Shown: positions 11,374-23,872 of the stretch, one piece after another | How positions within the stretch are numbered: the first letter of the stretch is position 1 | Layout of the letters: each line of letters begins with the position of its first letter | Origin: Chimonanthus salicifolius | Lineage: Eukaryota > Streptophyta > Magnoliopsida > Laurales > Calycanthaceae | Length of the DNA stretch: 64,000 nt | Direction: 5' to 3' | NCBI GenBank assembly: GCA_013350335.1 | Contig: CM023536.1 | Coordinates: 40,246,314 to 40,310,313, forward strand | The notes under the pieces: model-generated | Database searches by the model: none | What the model saw: the letters and a program-made list of their open reading frames with translations, nothing else | What the model was told of the DNA's origin: nothing | Program-made: the position numbers and the translations under genes

Positions 11374-14300
11374 AGATTTTGTTACTGGTGGGCCGTGGGG
11401 GGATTTTCCAATTGGATTTACCAGTTATGAGAGGAAAGAGTTTTCTTGCAAGTTCTCTTACGCCCCTGTTTTTGGTAAAGCTTTTGATTGATTCTGCATC
11501 TTTTGCTTGATTCAATAGAGCTCTTAGGATTATAATGAAATTGCTCAGATTTGTTTGTGTTTAGCTACTTATTATATACTTGTCTTCTTCGTTTTTATAT
11601 TTGATACTAAATTTCAATGCAAATTGATCTAGATTTTAGGTGTTAGATTCAAAAGGTTTGTACATTTGGTTTTCAGATGGAATTGACAGACAGATTATGT
11701 TACTAAATTTTGGGAATCTTGCCTATGTGGGTGGTTTGTGTAATCTCTTGTCCTTCATATGAGAGAAGAAAGAAATACAAATTTAAAGGATCTATTGCAT
11801 TAATTAATTTTTATCATGAATATGGTTGGAGATTCTTTTTGTGAACGTGAACTGTGCTGGCTATTTATTTTTGTATCCCGGGAATGATGGATTTCAGGAA
11901 AAAAGTGGTAGAAGGGTGACCGCTCGTGACTAATTTATAAATTTGAGAAAAAATGGTGGGTGAGGTTTTTTTTTTCTTAAATTCCAAACGAACCTCTGAT
12001 TAGTTCTTTTTTATCATGGAAAGTAGTCAGGGGTCGTCAAACTACCTTTGGAATATGTGAAAATCTTTTTATCCATATATACGGGTAAAATTACATATAG
12101 AGTGATCTCTTGAAGTTAAATGTGAATGGAATACAAGACGTACGCTTCTTGTATTTGATTTTATGACATACTGGGCATGGTTTTGCCTGAGCATATAATA
12201 ATATTTTGTAGTTGTATTTATTCTCTTATAAATTACGTGGCATGTATATTTTTACACCGTAAGAGCTGATACACTAGTGATTTTTCTTTTTAGAATAAAG
12301 TTAACCAACATACTAACTAATCAATTAAGATAAATTTGATCAAATTTTGTAATTTTTTCTTTTGCAATACCTCGATGTGACATGAGCGTGAAAGAGATTC
12401 AAGAATTAATTTTCTTTTTTATAAGAGCTAAAAACAAAACATTTATTTTGGCTTTTTGACCCCATATTATAAGGTGGATCTCTACATCTACACATTAGCC
12501 ATATTTAGATGAATGCAACAATTACTCTACTGGTGGAATCACGTTATATCAGATTGTTTGTTTGTTCAGTTCCAGAAAAAATGAGATAATTCTTTCTCCC
12601 TTTTTCAGGATCAATGTTAGGGCGTCTATGTTTTATTGTTTTGTAATTTGCATTTATTATAGGTTATCTATAACCAAATTCGATGTGTACTTTCATATTA
12701 GATAGAAATATTTGAGAAAACAGAAATTTGTTTCTTCTCATAGACATCTTAAAGTCAAAACTGGTGCCTGGATCCTGTGAGAACATTTCACATGAGAAAA
12801 CAGATCCTACCTTCCTTCTATTATTAAGTGAATCAACTTCTTCAATTTGGTCTTTATGAAAGCAGCTGATTCGATTCAGAAGGGTAGAGGACGGAGAAGA
12901 ATCATTTGATTCTTTTATAGACTACTGTGAGATATCTTCACTTCACAGTGGATGAAGATTAATTCAACATAACTGTATAAATTACTTGCAAGTCTCGTAT
13001 ATCATATAATTATAAGTAGACTTGAAATTGAAAAATCTGGTCTAAACCCCAATTGCGGTGCTGCGCCACCGATGTAAACTTTACTCTGACTACTCAAGTA
13101 TGAAAGTAGTCCTGTTGGTCTGGATTGGATCTGATTTACTTAGATCAAGTACATCGTTCATGTCTTCTTCATGACATTGGTTCATTTTACATGTTTATGG
13201 ACTCAGCTTATTATCAGCTTGAGTTTTAAAATGTTTGCCCTATATGTTTTTTAAAATTATTTTAAATTTATTGTCTGATTTATTTATTTTCAACTCCAAA
13301 TCATATTCTAATGGGAGGACAATATTCTTTTATAAGTTTTGATTTACTTAAATAATAAAATATCAACATCTAAAAAATAATATTTTATAAAATGATTTTT
13401 AAAAAATAAAATATTTTAAAATGAAATAATTATTTTGAGTCAGAAGAAGTAATTAATTTGGGCTAGACTGAGCCAGTGTTCATGTCTTTTGATTTGGTTT
13501 GTTCACATGCACAATGCTTAAATTACAACTCTGCCCTTTTCTTTCTTACTCTGAATGTGAAAGTTTTGGATCGTAAGTGACCAAATCGCCATGAACTTCA
13601 CCCTCACATTTTTGCTTAGATAGCAGAGCATCAAAGTCAGAGGCTTCTTTTGAAAGAGGAGAAAATTTTAGAGAATTTTTTTAATAATAATATGTATAGT
13701 AAAAATGTATAATTGGAAAAGGTAACTCTTGATGAATAAAAAACGACGAAGATGGAGATGATGACGAGTGGAAAAAAAAATCATCATGTCCCCTGAGAAT
13801 CATACCAAAGCCAATCAATTTTCAACCGTTGACTTGTGTGCTATCTCAGGGATTTGATAATTTCACCATATCCAAGGCAGTCTCATTATTTTAAGGGGAC
13901 GTGAAATCCTGAAATCAATTCAGGACATGATTGCGCATACTCTTTGTTGGAAATTAAAAATTAATGTCTATTTTAATTTTTTTAACATTATTTTTTGTAA
14001 AACCTTTTCCATAAAAATAATTACTTGTGATTTTCAAGACCTATAATTTAACCTATTGATTTGATCATAGTCATGTTTGACTCAAGAGTCAAGATACAAA
14101 TGACCATTCTCTATAAATACTTTTTATGAGATATTAATGGAGATCGATAATAATAGAATATTTTTAAATTCTAAAATTTTTGTTAGTAAATTAATGAAAA
14201 TATCTTATGAAAAATATAATATTTAAAATATAATAAAAAGAATATTAATAAAATAAAAGGTTAATAAGAAATTTATACTGAAAATTTATCAAAATAATAT

Positions 14301-15434
14301 CGTGATATTACCATTTCACATGATTTTATCGAAAAATTAGTACAGTGTCGATAAATCGCAAGTTATTAACCACAATTGATATTTTATAAATAAAAATATG
14401 ATATATTTAAAAATATCAAAAATATTTATTACATTGATGATGAACAACAACATAATTCATGACCTATGTTTTAATTGACCCAAATGAATCAATCCATGAC
14501 CCTATTCAAAACCTAACCAACCCAATTCAGGAGCATGGCTCAACCTAACCTAACTAGACCTAAGATTTGATCTACAAGTTGACTCATGATCAAATCTAAT
14601 CAAACACGTGGACCATGAGTCAAATCAACCTATATCTAATGTTGAAACACTCCTTCACCTACAAACCTACGTGGCCCAATCTAGCTTAGAAAATTTCAAA
14701 ATACGTCGAGGCAAGTTAAGTCAAAATTTGATCAATTAAACTCTTTATTACATGATACTATTATTTTTAAAGTAAAATATAGATTAAATTAATTATATTA
14801 CTGTTACTACTACTACTATTATCATCATTATTTTTATAATTTTAAAATTATCTCCACTGTCATCACTGTCATTATCATATAGAATTAGTGCAATCAAGTT
14901 ATAGTCTATACCTCACTTACCTAATGATGGAGAAAAAAATTCATTGATAAATTATTATAAAAACTTATTTGTTGAATCAATTGATAAAACTGATAATCAT
15001 GAAATACAAAATCTATTGGATTTCACTTTCTTTAAAAAAATATATCCTCAAAAATCCAATTTCTAATGAAAATAATTGCACACACCTTAGGCATCAAAAT
15101 AAGTGCTTCAAAATAAGTGCTTTGGTGCTACAGATGTAATTCTCTGATAAATTGATACATAGCATATTTTAAAATCCGCTTTACTATACTACATAAAATA
15201 TATATTATATTGTTCTATAAATCTACTAAGTACCAACATATATTTAAAAACATCTATACATTTGATATGAATTTATGAAAACAAATAGCCAAACTTGAAG
15301 CTCTTTATTTAATTTAAATAAAGAATAACTTTTAAGGCACTGTCTGTGCACGGCTATGTTATGTGGAAATTGATTTCTTTGATGATAATGATTTCAATTC
15401 AAAATGAAATCTATAAACATTGTTTTTCCAGAAT
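11374..15434. other. Intergenic DNA downstream of PRA1, very AT-rich
   Basis: This includes the PRA1 3' UTR, whose end is not determinable. The rest is AT-rich, with no open frame resembling a protein and no terminal repeats found. One old dispersed repeat is described separately at 14450-14960. The short frame at 15346-15537 coincides with the left end of a Copia LTR and is not a gene. Confidence 0.5.
14450..14960 (-). repeat. Old dispersed repeat, unclassified (copy 1, inverted relative to copy 2)
   Basis: The reverse complement of this stretch parallels 26370-26800. Both read, in order, AATGAATTTTTTTCT, a GTGRGGTATAGAYTATAAYTTGA-like segment, then GATGATGG/AATGACAGTG trinucleotide-like DNA, an A/T-rich part and finally GGGTCATGGATTGATT-like words. 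No terminal inverted repeats or target duplication were identified, so the class is unknown. Confidence 0.5.
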
Positions 15435-16073
15435 TGTTAGCTCCAAGATTCAACCTATGGGTATATGGGTAATTTCGATGATAACAAACCATTGTCCTAC
15501 GGCACTTAACCTTTGTTTAATAAGCATAATATTATAAGGGTAAGTTCAAAGAAAATCTCCAGGGCTAAAAGAAGACATGCATTGGATATCGTGCCCTTAA
15601 AATTGGAGATGAAGTTGATGTGATCAATGTAACAAATACCACCGGTATTTTCATTTATACCTCGATAATATCGGGAAAATAACGGTACCGTGTTAATATC
15701 GCATTTTTAACGCCTCAGCCGTTATTATTGAGAATTTAATGATAAAAACGCTGTTTTTAACGCGAGAAACGTTAAAAATGGGTTAAGTTTTTCTCCCCCT
15801 GATTCTCGTTCGAAAATCAAAAATTCAAAATTTTGTGCTGCCGCCCGCACGCTGCACCTCCCACACGGGCGCACAACACGACTGAGATTAAAAATGCCTG
15901 TTTTAGCTAGGGTTTCATTCTTTGCTTTTCCTTCCTGAGTTCCTCTAATCGAAATCGAAAATCCCTATCGAAAAAATCCTAAATCGAAAACCCAAATCGA
16001 AAACCCAATAAAAAAATCCCCAAATCGAAAACCCAATCGCTCGCCGGTGGCTGTTCTCTGATCCTCTCGCAGT

Positions 16074-16530
16074 GTGGTTGGTCTCTCGAGCCTCTCACTG
16101 GTTGCCCGCAAGCTGCTCTCTGGATCTCTCGAGTTACTCAACCCAATCTCTCGCCAGGTGGCTGTTTTTTGCTGCTCTCTGATCCTCTCGCCTGCGGCTG
16201 GTCTCTCGAGCCTCTCACTGGTTGCCTGTAGCTGCTCTCTGGAACTCTCGAGTTGCTCTCTGGTCTCTCGATCCTCTCTCGCCTGTCGCCTGCGGCTGCC
16301 TCTCTCGAGCCTCTCTCACTGTCACAACTAGTTTTCTCTCGCTGGCGGCTTCTCTATTGCTGCTCTCTCAATCCTCTCGCATGTTGCTTGCGGCTGGTCT
16401 CTCACTCTCTCCAGCCTCTCTCACTGCTCCTTCTCTCTTGTTGCTCTCTCCATCCTCTCGCCTACGGCTGGTCTCTCGAGCCTCTCACTGGTTGCCGGCA
16501 GCTGCTCTCTGGATCTCTTTCTCAGTTCGG
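16074..16530 (+). repeat. Minisatellite-like repeats in the hAT leader
   Basis: The block TGGTCTCTCGAGCCTCTCAC followed by TGGTTGCC and a CTGCTCTCTGGA(T/A)CTCTCGAG tail occurs at about 16076, 16199 and 16465, with partial copies between. The words CTCTCGCC and CTGCTCTCTG recur throughout. Leu/Ser-rich open frames in several phases are by-products of the repeats. Confidence 0.8.
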
Positions 16531-17022
16531 GTTCTTGTCGAGTTTTGTCGAGTTGCACAGAGGTAGTCAGGTAACCCAATCCTTTCCTTTTTTAAGTAGT
16601 AGACAAACTCTACATTTTATTGTTGGAATTGGAAGTTCCCAAAAGCCGCAGCTGGCCCATACACAGTCCCAATTTTCAATTAGAAAAGCTTCACACTTCA
16701 CATGATACACAGTCCCAATTCAAAAGGCACTTTCATAACGCTGTCAACCTTTATTTTACTGTGATTCAATTTTTTTTCTTTTGTATTTCTGTGTGTTAGC
16801 TTTTTCCTTGGTATGATTTGTAATGTAATCGATGGTATGTATATTAACTTTAAATGATTTATATGATTTGTAATGTAATCGGTGGATCTATATGCTAAAT
16901 GATTTAAATCGATGGGTATGTATGTTACCTTTTTTTTCTTGTGTTATCAATTGTTTGTTTATTATTTTCTAAACTTTATGTTCATATTTTTTCTAGATCT
17001 TTGTGTCCATTTTTCATCGAAA

Positions 17023-19107
17023 ATGCCTCAACAAAAAGATCCATTATGGCAATATGGAGAGAAATTTGGTGAAAATAAGTTAAAGTGTAAATTTTGAGAA
17101 GAAGTTTGTGGTGGTGGTATCACACGTTTTAGAAACCATCTAGCAAAAAGAACATTGCATGATGTAAAAATGTGTGATAAAGTTCCGGAGAATGTTTGTG
17201 AAATGGCGAGGGATGCAATATCGTTTAAAGAGAGAACAAAAAGGCATAGAGGAAGTGGAATGTCTGTTGGATCTGCTTGCATAGGAGAAAGTTTGACATC
17301 ATCGGTTGCTTTTCCGTCTTCCTCGGGACAACAATTGGTTGATACCATGATTAAAAAACATGACAAGGATCATGTTGACAACTTGATATGTAGAAACATG
17401 GTGATGAACAACCTCTCCTTTAATTTGTTAAGGTCTGAAGAATATAGAGAAGCTATCCATGCCGCTATATCATATGGGCTCACTTATGTCCTTCTTAGTA
17501 GTGAAACTTTAAGGAATAAGTTGTTGAAAAATGTGAAAGATGTAGTAATATCATATGTAAATGATATTAGCAAGAATTAGAAGACAAGTGGATGCACACT
17601 TATGTCCGACACATGGATAGATATGAAGAATCAGCCCTATATTAATTGTTTAGTTGCTTGTCCACAAGGCACAATTTTCTTCAAGTCTATATGTGCACAA
17701 GGGAATATTAAAAATGGGGCTTTTATTGTCGATTTTATATCTTCTGTGATTGATGAGATTGAACCAAGAAATGTGGTGCAATTTATTACAGACAATGGGT
17801 CAAATTATACATCTGCAGGAGATATACTTGAAAATAAGTTTCCAAATATTTTCAAGACACAATGTGCTGCCCATTGTATTGATTTAATGTTGGAAGACAT
17901 TCACAAGTTGATATTTGTGAAGCCCTATATGGCCAGTGCTCGAAGAATTGTTAAATTTTTGTATCGGTATCAACATGTCCTTGATTTGCTAAGCGTCCAC
18001 ACCCAAGGAAGAGAGTTGTAAAGGCCAGCCACTATAAGGTTTGCAACTCAATCATTTGTTTACAATCTGTCCTGAGTCAAGAAGATGCATTGAGATTGAT
18101 AATTGCTTCCTTTGAATAGAAAAACATGTCACAATGTAAAAAAAGTGAAGGAAAATACGTGGCAGATGTTTTACGTGATGATGAATTTTGGGAGGGTGGA
18201 AAGAAGGTAATCCAAATTGTTGAACATTTTGTTAAAATATTGAGAATGGTAGATGGTGATGGGTCCACAATGGGTTACTTGTATGAAGGACTTAATCGTG
18301 CAATAGCAGCCATTAGAAGTCTCTATCCAAATCATGATGATCAAGATAAATGCATGGAAATTTTGAGCATCATAGATCAGCGTTGGAAGAAAAATTTGCA
18401 TAGTCCTTCACATGCAGTTGCTGCATTTTTGCATTCTAAGTTTTTTTATGAGAACATTATAAGTACATATTCAGAAATCAGAGATGGCCTTGATAAAGTT
18501 ATCACAAAAATGGCATCAAGAGGAGAGTTGAGAGAAACATTTAGAGAGTTGTCTCTTTATCATTCTAGAGATCCAAAAATTTTTGGAGGAACGATGTCAT
18601 GAAATGATGCAAACATCTCATCCTAGTAAGTTTCTTTTCATTTGTTTTCCTAATTTAATTTTAATTTAGTATTTTTATAATTTATATAAATTGTACATTG
18701 TAATGTGTATCTAATTCTTTTAATTATTTAGGACTTTGGTGGGACTTATGTGGAACTTCAATTCCAAATTTGAATTCCATTGCTATAAAAATCCTGAGTC
18801 AACCATGCAGTGCATCAGCATGTGAGCGCACTTGGAGCGTTTTTTAAGCAATTTATTCAAAAAGGAGGAATAGACTTATCCAGAAAAGCTTCAAGATTTG
18901 GTCTATGTGAAAGTAAATTTACTAATGAAAAAGAATTCAGAGTTGAAATTATTTAAGGACTCAAAGGCGATTTCACTTGATGATATTAATCCATTTGATA
19001 GTTTGAACGAAGAAAATGAAGAAAATCAATATTTTAGTGAGGATGATGAAGATGATACTCCACTTAAGGAGCTTGAGGGCGTACATAATTTGGATTTCTT
19101 AGTATAA
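17023..19107 (+). pseudogene. hAT transposase (BED zinc finger, DUF659, dimerisation domain), inactivated
   Basis: The ATG at 17023 opens MPQQKDPLWQYG and a BED-type finger. Its second cysteine codon is a TGA stop (17095); the frame then continues with GGGITRFRNHLAKR. A second in-frame stop (17578) precedes GCTLMSDTWIDMKNQ, the start of DUF659, which holds the catalytic-core ITDNGSNYTSAG and a CAAHCIDLML segment. A third stop (18019) is followed by a frameshift and GGKKVIQIVEHFVKILRMVD. A likely intron (18626-18731, GTAAG...TTTAG) leads to RLWWDLCGTSIPNL and SASACERTWSVF of the dimerisation domain. After that come another stop, a frameshift and an acidic tail ending at 19107. A 5' leader intron (16571-16996) is possible. 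The broken frames mean no full transposase can be made. Confidence 0.92.
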
Positions 19108-19571
19108 TGATGACTTTATTGACTTTGGATGTTATTTATCATGTTTGTTGAGTTTAATGACACTATAAAGCTTTTGGTAGTTTGTTAATTGAATGTTTGT
19201 ATCACTGTTGCTTCTTTGATCAATGGGAATTGAGTAAATTGTCTATGTTATCATAGATTTATATGCTATTTTTTTTACTCAAGAAGTGTAAGATGAGAAT
19301 TAATTAATTATTATATTTATTTTTATTATTTTTTAAATATTTATATTTTCCGCGAGATTTTACGTTTAAAACCCGAGAAATTGAAAATATCCCGTTATTA
19401 ACAGTTGTCGTTATTATCCCGAGAACGGTATTTGTTACCATGGATGTGATTACTCTCAAGCCTATGGACATCAAAGACATCAATTGAAGATCAAAAGGCT
19501 TGTGGATTAATGACTCAAGACTTGAAGCTTAGAAGATTGAAGACATTGAAGATCAAGTCTTAGTTCATAGG

Positions 19572-21013
19572 CAGGTCCGGCTCAACTAGTAGGCAACTTA
19601 GGCGACAACCTTAGACCCCAGATAAAAAAAAGGCTCCCATACTCAAAACCCCCTCAAAGATGGAAGAAAGGAGGATGAAGGAGGAAGAGGAGAGAGAGAG
19701 AGAGACAAAAATGGGAAGAAAATAGAGGGAGAAGCGGCGGCTTGGAGGGGAGTTGGGAGAGCTAGGGTTTGGGTTCCATGAGAGGTAGAAACGAAGAAGA
19801 GAGAAAGAGATGAGTAAAGAGGGATTAGGGTTAGGAAGGAACGGCTGTGGGAAGTGACAACTTTGAGGGTTTCTAATTGACGCGAGCTTCTTAAAAGAAA
19901 CTCAGGTGAGCACCATTTTCTATGGGATTTTGACTACTTTTTAGAGTTTTTAAAATCTTAAATTTTTTTTAATCTTATTTATTAGAATATAAATATAAAT
20001 AAATAAAATATGTAGGAGACAAAAAGTTCGACCCAATAAAACATGGTTATTTAGATTATTTAAATGAAAATTTCAACTCATCTTTAAGGGGCTAGCAAAG
20101 TATTATTTCAAAGCATTATTTATACTTAGTAACATAAAGTATTATTTCTAAATTAGTTAAAAGGGGCTAGGAAAGTATTATTTATACTTAATAACATAAA
20201 GTATTATTTATATCTAGTATCATATTTATAAATATTTAAATGATACTTAATACCATTTTTTAAATTGTTAATATACCTCGTATTATTAGCAAATGAATAC
20301 CACGTCTTAACATATAAAAATGATATAAATCTATATACATATAGAGTTTTAGTTTTATAATTTAGGAAAAAACTTTCATTAATAATTTTTATGATTAGGA
20401 TTAATAGTAACACTATTGTTTATAGACAATTATATTACTATTGTTAAGAATTATAGTTATTATTCTTTTCAAAAACTGAGAACAAATGCTATAAAAAAGT
20501 TGTTTCTTTTATTTTTTTTCAAAAATTCAACATCTATTTTTTAATTTTAAAAAAATATTTTTTTCTTAGAATTTTATTTCAATCCGTCTATTAAACTTTA
20601 ACTAACAATTTAATATTATTTATAATATTATATTGATGGGCACAGGTTTGACCGAGTTTGACCATGGTTGAACATTATTTAACCAACCTTCTTCGGAGAC
20701 GGTCTGGTTCTGATAACATTGATATGTGTGAATCCAATTAAAGTAATTTCTTTTACCTCTGTGTTATTGTATTTATTTTAAGTGAATTAGTCATATTATC
20801 AATTGAAAATGATATTTAAGCAAAATTTGAATACAAAAATTTAATTAGTAATTTTGTATTTCAAAAAGCAAGAAAAATATATTTTAGATAAATCCTTTTA
20901 TTATATATAATTAAAATTTTAATTAAATGTTACTTAGAATAATATATTAAATACCAAGAAGTCCCCATTTAATTTTTTTGCCTTAGGCCTCAACTTGTGT
21001 TGAGAGGGTCCTA
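19572..21013. mobile_element. Non-autonomous hAT-like element
   Basis: A perfect 8-bp duplication TTCATAGG flanks the element (19564-19571 and 21014-21021). The ends CAGGTCCGGCTCAAC and, reversed, TAGGACCCTCTCAAC match at 11 of 15 positions. Just inside both ends are CTTAGGC/GCCTTAGG words, as in plant hAT families whose ends read CAGGGCCGG with a CCTAGGC block. The interior is a purine-rich stretch (19660-19850) followed by AT-rich DNA without a transposase. Confidence 0.85.
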
Positions 21014-21259
21014 TTCATAGGGTTTAGTCATGTGTGTTAGAATGTACTTGTAAAGTTACTAAGTGTGTGAACACTTTAGCTCAAACCAACTTTAGTTGGA
21101 CTCTAGGACCTTGAGACTACATTGAACATATTCTAATAGGTTCCTAGAATGTGGTTAAGTCCCCAAAGATTCATTGAATATCTTTATGGACTTTGAGACT
21201 CAAATAGCACAAATGTGAAAAACAAGGGAAATTAGTCATTACAGATGCCAACTGAAATG

Positions 21260-21465
21260 TCGACTCACTTCTGGACTTCAATTGAATTAAGTTTTTGGAA
21301 AACTGAGTTGTGACAGTTGTCGACTATATGTCGACTCACTTTGAACTGTAATTGGAGTACTTTTTGGAAAAGTGAGTCGCTACAGTTCTCGATTGATCAA
21401 TGTGCTATTTTTTTTTAAAGTCTGTTAAAGTGAGTCGTTACATACGTCGACTCACTTTTGCACCG
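21260..21465. repeat. GTCGACTCAC motif array in the Copia LTR U3
   Basis: GTCGACTCACTT occurs at about 21261, 21328 and 21448. Related TGAGTCG(C/T)TACAG/ACA words lie between, so the palindrome GTCGAC and the half-sites GAGTC/GACTC recur. The LTR TATA-like site lies about 140 bp downstream at 21602. Confidence 0.75.
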
Positions 21466-22493
21466 TAGTTTAAAATTGAAAAGTCAGTTAACACACTTGA
21501 AAAGATGTTGCAATAATGACTCTTTTATGAAACATTAAATGCACTCCCAAGGGTTCAAATTTTGCCATTAATGCTTCCAACCACCAACAAATCAAATTTG
21601 CTATATATTGTGGTCTTAATGCACATTTGAATCTCTACACAAACTGTAACACCCCTGTCCCACTACGGGCACGTTATCTCCGAAATATCACAAACATCAC
21701 CAAAAGAAATGGATATCTGGTTCTTCTTTTTTTTAAATTTTTTTATATTACTATTATTTTGGGAAATGGGTAACTACCTCCCGTTCGACAACTACCAGTC
21801 CATAATACTAGGAAACATAACAAGCAACCATATACTGCTCAAATATGTTTATACAATCACTCGAACAAACAACATACAAGTGAAATTCATACGAACAAGT
21901 ATCTCAACTAAGAATAAACACGATAGTAAATATCTACTGTTACTGCTCCTCTCCAGGTGCCTGCTCAAGGGACCCGCCTTGTCTCTCGCTGTTCGGGGTA
22001 CTTGAAAGGTAAGGGGTGAGCTAACTAGCCCAGTGAAGAGATAAGACATATCACATGTCAGCAACATATATATATCATGTGCATGAATGCAAGAACATCA
22101 TGATAACAAAGGTTCTCATGGACACGTGCAACCCAATAACATCAACAACTAATAATCTATCGGCCAAATCTGAGACATCATCTCGGTAGCCCACACCGGG
22201 TCACCTAGCAACTCTGGTCTCCCTGACAGTGCCACTGGGAGACTACTCAATACAACCAGCCCAATGAAGAGATAATGCATATTACCTGTCAGCAACATAA
22301 ATATCATATGCATGAATGGAGAAATGTCATAATATAATGAATGTCTTTGTATATGAGTATACAACTATACTACTAACCAATCGTCCCACTAACCAATCCG
22401 AGACACCACCTCCATAACTCCCAATGGTCCTCCAACAACTCCAGTCTCCCTACCAAGACAATCGGGAGACCATACAATACACAACCTCCTCAA

Positions 22494-22665
22494 CCGCCGG
22501 AATACAATGGGGAAACCCGCATCCCCTATGGAGGTCTCAACCGCTGGAGTATAACGGGGAAGCCAATCTCAAGGGCAAGCGCCTCAACCGCCATAAAGCA
22601 ATGGGGAAACCCGCATCTCTTATGGGGGTTTCAACCGCCGGAGCGTAACGGGGAAATCCTCCCAA
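22494..22665. repeat. 47-bp tandem repeat, about 3.6 units
   Basis: Units begin CCGCCGG, CCGCTGG, CCGCCAT and CCGCCGG at 22494, 22541, 22588 and 22635, exactly 47 bases apart. They share AATGGGGAAACCCGCAT and TATGG(A/G)GG(T/C)(C/T)TCAA. Confidence 0.9.
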
Positions 22666-23810
22666 CAACCAAATCATCATCTCATCATAAACATACACAT
22701 ATAAACAATTTCTCAACCTCAACACCCAACGACACATTGTCCGTTGCGGTGTACTTCCCTTTCATGTACATAATGTTAGGAACAAGTATAATAGTATAAA
22801 CATGTTTTGTCCTCCCAACGACCAAATCATCTCATCGCTATAAATCTATACACATAAACAAATCCTCACATGCATGCACATGGTAGCATAATCATGTATG
22901 ACGACACCAACACGTTCTAACATAGTATCATTATCAACAACATACCACATCATATGATCAATAACACATGACAATGCTTAAACACATATCTCTATATCCA
23001 ACTTGATTTCATTCGCATCCATTGCGTGGATACGCAATGTATAATCAACATAATCCAAGTATCATATATAATATTTACTTGATCGATTAAAATTTTCTGT
23101 AATTGCAATATAATTGACAGGAGTGCACCGAACAGATCTTTTGCTACATGATCATTTCAACTAGTTTACCCTTACCAAGTGGCTTAAAATAATAAAGGAG
23201 CTCATTCAGGTCACTCCAAGTCCAGGAATAAGTATTTGTAGATGCAAATGAATGCTAAAAAGGTGATAAGTTCCCTCACCTGCGGGTATTTTTTGAAATC
23301 CAAGATGATGAACACAGGCTGACGGAGTGAAGGAAGCGACACACGAGCAACCGGACCTGAGAAGCTGGAGCTGATCTACAAGAACTGGGATGATCCCGCA
23401 AAACTGGGTCGATCCCACAAACTTGGCTGAGGATGAGCTAGAAACGATCCATGAACGATCCAAAAGGGCCTGGAAAAGCTCCAGTGATCCCAAAACAGCC
23501 CAGAAGCAGCCCAAAACTGGGCCTTAAATGGGTCCAAATGGGCCGGGCCTGAGAGTTAGGCCGGGTCTGGAACTGGGCTGGGCTGGGTTGCTGGATCGGA
23601 CTTGGAAACGGGTCGGGTAGGGTCTAGAACTGGATCGAATACAGGATGGGCCTGAGCTCAAAAATCAACTGGATTGGGCCTAGGTTTGCTAAAGTGGGTT
23701 TTGCTCGTTGGGCTGGAGTTGGGCCGACAACAGGTTGGGCTTAGAGGAATGGGCTTGGATTTGCATTGAGTTGGGCCCCAACTGTTGGGCTCACTCTGAC
23801 ATTCCCATGA

Positions 23811-23872
23811 TTCAACTCAGTGACTCAACTGAGTCAACTCAGTGAACCAACTGAGCCAAGTCGGCGACTCAG
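23811..23872. repeat. TGACTCAACTGAGTCA palindrome cluster in the Ty3 solo LTR
   Basis: Overlapping CAACTCAGTGACTCAACTGA words and their near copies form interleaved palindromes just before the purine-rich tract. TGACTCA is an AP-1/GCN4-like bZIP site, but no function is shown. Confidence 0.75.

Larger units (their letters stand above)
15625..19442 (+). mobile_element. hAT-superfamily DNA transposon, complete ends, degenerate transposase
   Basis: The ends are 16-bp imperfect inverted repeats, CAATGTAACAAATACC on the left and CATGGTAACAAATACC on the reverse of the right (14 of 16 match). They are flanked by a perfect 8-bp target duplication GATGTGAT at 15617-15624 and 19443-19450. Eight-base duplications and CA-starting ends are the hAT hallmark. 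Both subterminal regions are rich in AACG/CGTT words. Inside are a leader with tandem repeats and a broken BED/DUF659/dimerisation transposase gene. Confidence 0.95.

Noticed and set aside
10613..11515. Antisense frames of 75-105 codons across the PRA1 gene
   Set aside because: They are shadows of the GC-rich coding strand; the plus-strand frame has the complete PRA1 protein.
16074..16705. Three overlapping Ser/Leu-rich open frames of 85-150 codons
   Set aside because: They follow a CTCTCGAG-type tandem repeat inside the hAT leader and are open in several phases at once, as expected of repeats without stops rather than of coding sequence.
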